Positions 61,217-64,000 of a stretch of 64,000 nucleotides of DNA are shown piece by piece. The notes under the pieces are model-generated. The model was not told where the DNA came from, made no database searches, and was given only the letters and a program-made list of their open reading frames with translations. The number at the start of each line of letters is the position of its first letter. The stretch's first letter is position 1. Where the stretch lies: positions 62,001-126,000 of the forward strand of contig NZ_JACYHB010000003.1 in assembly GCF_014837295.1 (NCBI RefSeq), in the 5' to 3' direction. The DNA comes from Cellulosimicrobium arenosum. GTDB taxonomy: Bacteria; Actinomycetota; Actinomycetes; Actinomycetales; Cellulomonadaceae. Made by a program: the position numbers and the translations under genes.

Positions 61217-62215
61217 ATGACCGCCCCGTACGACCCCTCGCAGGCTCCGCCGCCCCCACCCGTCGACGACACGTACGTCCCGGCCCCGTACGGGGGGCCG
61301 CAGGGTCCGCAGGGCCAGTACACGCAGCAGCCGACGTACGGCACCGGGCAGCCGAGCTACGGCGCGCCGGTGCCGACGGAGGGCACGCCGGGCGGCACGG
61401 GCCGCCCGCGCAACCGGGACGGCCTCGTCGTCGGGGCCGTGGCCGGAGGGTCTCTGGTCTTCGCCGCGCTGGGACTCGTGCTCACGTACTCGATCTGGGG
61501 TCCGCCGTCGTACCCGGACCCCGTGGTCGCGGCACCCGCGCCGGTCGAGTCCACGGAGCCGAGCGAGGACCCGGCGGAGGGTGAGGCGGGCCCGGAGGAC
61601 GAGCCCACGCTCGGCTCGGACACCGTCAACGCGCCGCTGGACGACACGTACCGCGCGAGCGACGAGATGGACGCCGAGAAGGGCCCGGACCTCGCGCCGA
61701 TGTCGTGGGACTACTACGGCGACAACGACTGGGTGGTCAACGACTACGACCTGAGCCTGACGGCGCGGCACGACTTCGACTGCGCCGACATGCCCGCGAT
61801 CCCCGCGCTGACCGAGGGCGTCGGTGACGCGTGCGAGCAGGGCTTCGAGGTGCGCATCGTCTCCGGCGAGGGGCAGGCGAACGCGATCGACCTGGTCGTC
61901 GTGGACGTGGGCTCCGAGGACGAGGCCGACGAGATCGCCGCCGCCTTCGAGGCTGACGTCGCGTCCGACGGCCCGCTCGCAGACACGTCCGGTGCCGCCG
62001 ACGAGGAGCTCCGGGCGCCTGCGCCCCCCGGCTACGAGGACGCCTACGCGGGTCTCGACAAGGGGTACGCGGGGGGCAACCTCATCAGCACGGGCGAGGT
62101 CGTCGTCCTGATCCGCCCGGCCGACCTCGTCGCGACGAAGTCGCCGGAGTTCTCCGACCTCGTGCGTGCCGCCGCGCTGGTCGTGACCGACCACGAGGTG
62201 GCCAAGCTGTTCTAG
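61217..62215 (+). CDS. membrane-anchored protein with Pro-rich cytosolic tail
   Basis: This 332-residue protein has a Pro/Gln/Tyr-rich N-terminus (1-68), one membrane helix (VVGAVAGGSLVFAALGLVLT, about 71-90), an acidic linker (about 100-145) and an extracellular domain (about 145-332) with a cysteine pair (DFDCADMP ... GDACEQGF). The topology is like actinobacterial DUF4190/DUF4352-type proteins. The extracellular domain is not recognised. The ATG follows GAGGACGACCGAGAG. Confidence 0.8.
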   Translation: MTAPYDPSQAPPPPPVDDTYVPAPYGGPQGPQGQYTQQPTYGTGQPSYGAPVPTEGTPGGTGRPRNRDGLVVGAVAGGSLVFAALGLVLTYSIWGPPSYPDPVVAAPAPVESTEPSEDPAEGEAGPEDEPTLGSDTVNAPLDDTYRASDEMDAEKGPDLAPMSWDYYGDNDWVVNDYDLSLTARHDFDCADMPAIPALTEGVGDACEQGFEVRIVSGEGQANAIDLVVVDVGSEDEADEIAAAFEADVASDGPLADTSGAADEELRAPAPPGYEDAYAGLDKGYAGGNLISTGEVVVLIRPADLVATKSPEFSDLVRAAALVVTDHEVAKLF

Positions 62216-62251
62216 CGGTCCGCCCGTGCGAGGGCGTCGGAGCCCTGACGG

Positions 62252-63193
62252 TCAGAGCACGACGCTGCCCGCGACGACGGTCACGCTGTCACCGCCGACC
62301 CAGACCGTCCCGGTGCCGTCGCGCTCGACGTGCACCCGGCCGGCGCGGCCCAGCGCAGCACCCTGGGCGGCCAGGTACCGACCGGGCAGGCGCCCGTCGG
62401 CGGTGAGCCACTGCCCGACGACGGCCTGCAGGCTGCCCGTGACGGGGTCCTCCGGGATGCCCATCCCGAGGGCGAACCCGCGCACCTCGACGGCCGCGCC
62501 GTCGGGACCGGTACCGTCGGGACCTGTGCCGGCGGGGTAGAGCCCGGCGACCCCGACGGACAGGTCGGGGTGCGTGGCGCGCAGCGTCGCGAAGTCGGGC
62601 GCGAGCCCGGCGACCCGCTCGGCCGAGTCGAGCAGCAGGACGCGCCAGCCCGGTCCGTTGTCGAGGAACCGGTGGTCGAGGACGGCGCTGCCCGGGACGC
62701 GCAGCGCGGAGACGATCGCGGCGAGCTCGCCGTCGTCCAGCGGCTCGTCGCTCCGCAGCGCCGGCGCCGCGAACGCGAGGCGTGGGCCGCCGTCGGCGTC
62801 GCGGCGGACCGTCACGGGCCCGACGCCGCACTCCTGCACGACGACGTCGTGAGCCGCGGGTCGACCGCCGGACTCGAGCCAGGCGTGGCACGAGCCGAGG
62901 GTCGGGTGCCCGGCGAACGGCAGCTCACCGGTGGGGGTGAAAATTCGGAGGCGGTAGTCGGCGCCGTCGGCAGCGCCCTGCCGTGTCGGGGGCAGGACGA
63001 AGGTGGTCTCGGAGAGGTTCGTCCAGCGGGCGAACGCGGCCATCTGCGCGTCGTCGAGGCCTTCGGCCGCCAGGACGACGGCGACCGCGTTGCCGCAGGT
63101 GGGGGTGGTCGTGAAGACGTCCACCTGCGCGAAGGGTCGCGACTCCTCCTGCGCTCCGGGCAGGCCGTGTCGCGCTCGGGTGTCCCTGGTCAT
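62252..63193 (-). CDS. PhzF-family isomerase-like protein
   Basis: This 313-residue protein has the PhzF plan with two similar half-domains: VDVFTTTPTCGNAVAVVLAA at the N-terminus, the catalytic Glu in TNLSETTFV (about 59-67), GELPFAGHPTLGSCHAWL and the C-terminal PEDPVTGSLQAVVG. PhzF proteins isomerise trans-2,3-dihydro-3-hydroxyanthranilate, but most relatives have unknown substrates. No other phenazine genes are near. Confidence 0.88.
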   Translation of the reverse strand: MTRDTRARHGLPGAQEESRPFAQVDVFTTTPTCGNAVAVVLAAEGLDDAQMAAFARWTNLSETTFVLPPTRQGAADGADYRLRIFTPTGELPFAGHPTLGSCHAWLESGGRPAAHDVVVQECGVGPVTVRRDADGGPRLAFAAPALRSDEPLDDGELAAIVSALRVPGSAVLDHRFLDNGPGWRVLLLDSAERVAGLAPDFATLRATHPDLSVGVAGLYPAGTGPDGTGPDGAAVEVRGFALGMGIPEDPVTGSLQAVVGQWLTADGRLPGRYLAAQGAALGRAGRVHVERDGTGTVWVGGDSVTVVAGSVVL

Positions 63194-63244
63194 GGGGACA
63201 GCGTAGAGAGCGGCCCGATCAGTCGCCGAGCATTCAACTTATGC

Positions 63245-63380
63245 CGAATCGTGATCAAAAGATGTCGACAACGAGCCGAAGGGGCCTGTACGCTGCCAGC
63301 GTTGTCAGTCGACGGGGACTGTTGCGGGTGGTCCGATGACGAGCCCGCGTCGTATCTCGTGGACTGGATGGCCCATCCAG
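63245..63380 (+). promoter_or_regulatory. leader of the PA14 protein gene: shared 14-mer, possible promoter and hairpin
   Basis: CGAATCGTGATCAA (63245-63258) matches 23791-23804. A possible promoter is TCGACA (63265-63270), 18 bp, TACGCT (63289-63294). CTGGATG-3-CATCCAG (63364-63380) forms a 7-bp hairpin four bases before the GAGGAG ribosome binding site (63384-63389), close enough to affect translation. Confidence 0.4.
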
Positions 63381-63394
63381 CAAGAGGAGCGACG

Positions 63395-64000
63395 ATGCTC
63401 GTTCGCACGACCCCCCCGACCGCGCGCCGGTCACGAACCCGCCGCGGTGTCGCGGCCCTGACCGGAGGTGCGTTGCTCGCTGCCGCGTGGGTCGTCCCCG
63501 CGACGGCGGCCGACCTCCCCGAGCAGGAGCCCGGCGTCACGCTGCGGACGTTCCAGCTCGCCCAGGACCCGGGTGCCGTCTGCACCCTGAGGTCCGGGCA
63601 GACCCCGAACGTCGACAAGCTCATGCCGACGATCGACTGGAACTCACCCGACGACTTCGGTGCGTCGGACACCTTCATCTCCCAGGTCACCGCGAACCTC
63701 CATGTCGAGACCGAGGGTCAGTACACGTTCCGTGTGACCAACGACGACGGCGCGCTGGTCTACATCGACGAGCAGCTCGTCATCGAGAACGACGGTCCCA
63801 ACGACTCGACGTCGGTCGAGGGGAGCGCGACGCTCACCGCCGGCGTGCACCCGCTGCGCATCGACTACTACGAGGGCGCGTACTCGGAGCGGCTGACGCT
63901 CGAGTGGAAGGCGCCGGGGAGCTCGGCGTTCGAGGTGGTCCCCGAGTCCGTGCTGAGCACCGAGGCGGGCGTCGTGCGCGTGACCGCGCCCGGCTACAAG
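63395..64000 (+). CDS. secreted PA14-domain protein (3' part beyond window)
   Basis: The 202 visible residues begin with an Arg-rich signal peptide (about 1-38, cleaved after ATA) and contain a PA14 domain (about 46-180) with FRVTNDDGALVYIDEQLVIE and GVHPLRIDYYEG, the usual calcium/glycan-binding loops. The last residues (EAGVVRVTAPGYK) look like the linker to a further catalytic domain such as a sorbosone-dehydrogenase-like propeller, but this lies outside the window. GAGGAG precedes the ATG. Confidence 0.85.
   Translation, partial: MLVRTTPPTARRSRTRRGVAALTGGALLAAAWVVPATAADLPEQEPGVTLRTFQLAQDPGAVCTLRSGQTPNVDKLMPTIDWNSPDDFGASDTFISQVTANLHVETEGQYTFRVTNDDGALVYIDEQLVIENDGPNDSTSVEGSATLTAGVHPLRIDYYEGAYSERLTLEWKAPGSSAFEVVPESVLSTEAGVVRVTAPGYK

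Noticed and set aside
1-64000. CRISPR arrays, IS elements, prophage, tRNA or rRNA genes
   Set aside because: No regularly spaced repeats, transposase or integrase motifs, terminal inverted repeats, cloverleaf or rRNA signatures were seen on reading either strand; short repeats found are explained as terminators, operators or linkers.

Overview
The window is very GC-rich, densely coded actinobacterial chromosome. Short 5' leaders or leaderless starts, GTG starts, ATGA/GTGA gene overlaps and many secreted multidomain polysaccharide-degrading enzymes point to the Cellulomonadaceae/Promicromonosporaceae group (Cellulomonas, Cellulosimicrobium, Oerskovia or similar). That placement is inference from gene style, not from a marker gene. 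No rRNA, tRNA, insertion sequence, prophage or CRISPR array was seen, and no gene-free stretch exceeds 300 bases.

Region 1 (1-21987) is a polysaccharide utilisation locus. A LacI-family regulator (5' part only) diverges from an ABC sugar importer (lipoprotein plus two permeases, no ATPase), a GH130 mannoside phosphorylase-like enzyme, a phosphomannomutase and a mannose-6-phosphate isomerase. Together these make a complete route from imported mannoside to fructose-6-phosphate. Next come four large exported enzymes: a PL8 polysaccharide lyase, two tandem paralogous (alpha/alpha)-barrel proteins and a further helical-barrel protein. All four end in the same two-cysteine C-terminal module. Two promoters with identical architecture (TTGACG, 17 bp, TTTACT) carry the same AACCGGTTTACTGA element over the -10, in front of the importer gene and in front of the first paralogue, so one repressor probably controls both units. 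A xanthan-like polymer (4-substituted glucuronate plus mannose) is the simplest substrate guess, but it is unproven.

Region 2 (21992-34288) holds small accessory units: a CotH-kinase-like lipoprotein; an XRE/SdpI-like cassette; a PadR-controlled MFS pump; a fasciclin protein; a DUF1254/DUF1214 protein; a GntR/membrane-protein pair; a fluoride-riboswitch operon (UspA plus two CrcB subunits); a nucleotidyltransferase/HTH toxin-antitoxin pair; and an ArsR/SRPBCC pair behind two dyad operators.

Region 3 (34310-51349) is mostly housekeeping and accessory metabolism: GAPDH, a GlxA-type regulator, an amino-acid permease, a glyoxalase-fold protein, a winged-helix protein, an ATPase-domain protein and an ATP-dependent DNA ligase. 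It also has a three-gene unit (acyl-CoA dehydrogenase-like, PIG-L deacetylase fused to a methyltransferase, GT2), a divergent MarR/SDR pair, a zinc alcohol dehydrogenase operon and two membrane proteins.

Region 4 (51350-64000) opens with a 1142-residue secreted GH87 alpha-1,3-glucanase that ends in a 20-bp-stem terminator. It then carries an MFS/hydrolase operon, a catalase, a uridine-kinase-like protein lacking a P-loop, a glutathione peroxidase, an SDR, a membrane-anchored protein, a PhzF-like protein and the 5' part of a secreted PA14-domain protein cut by the window end.
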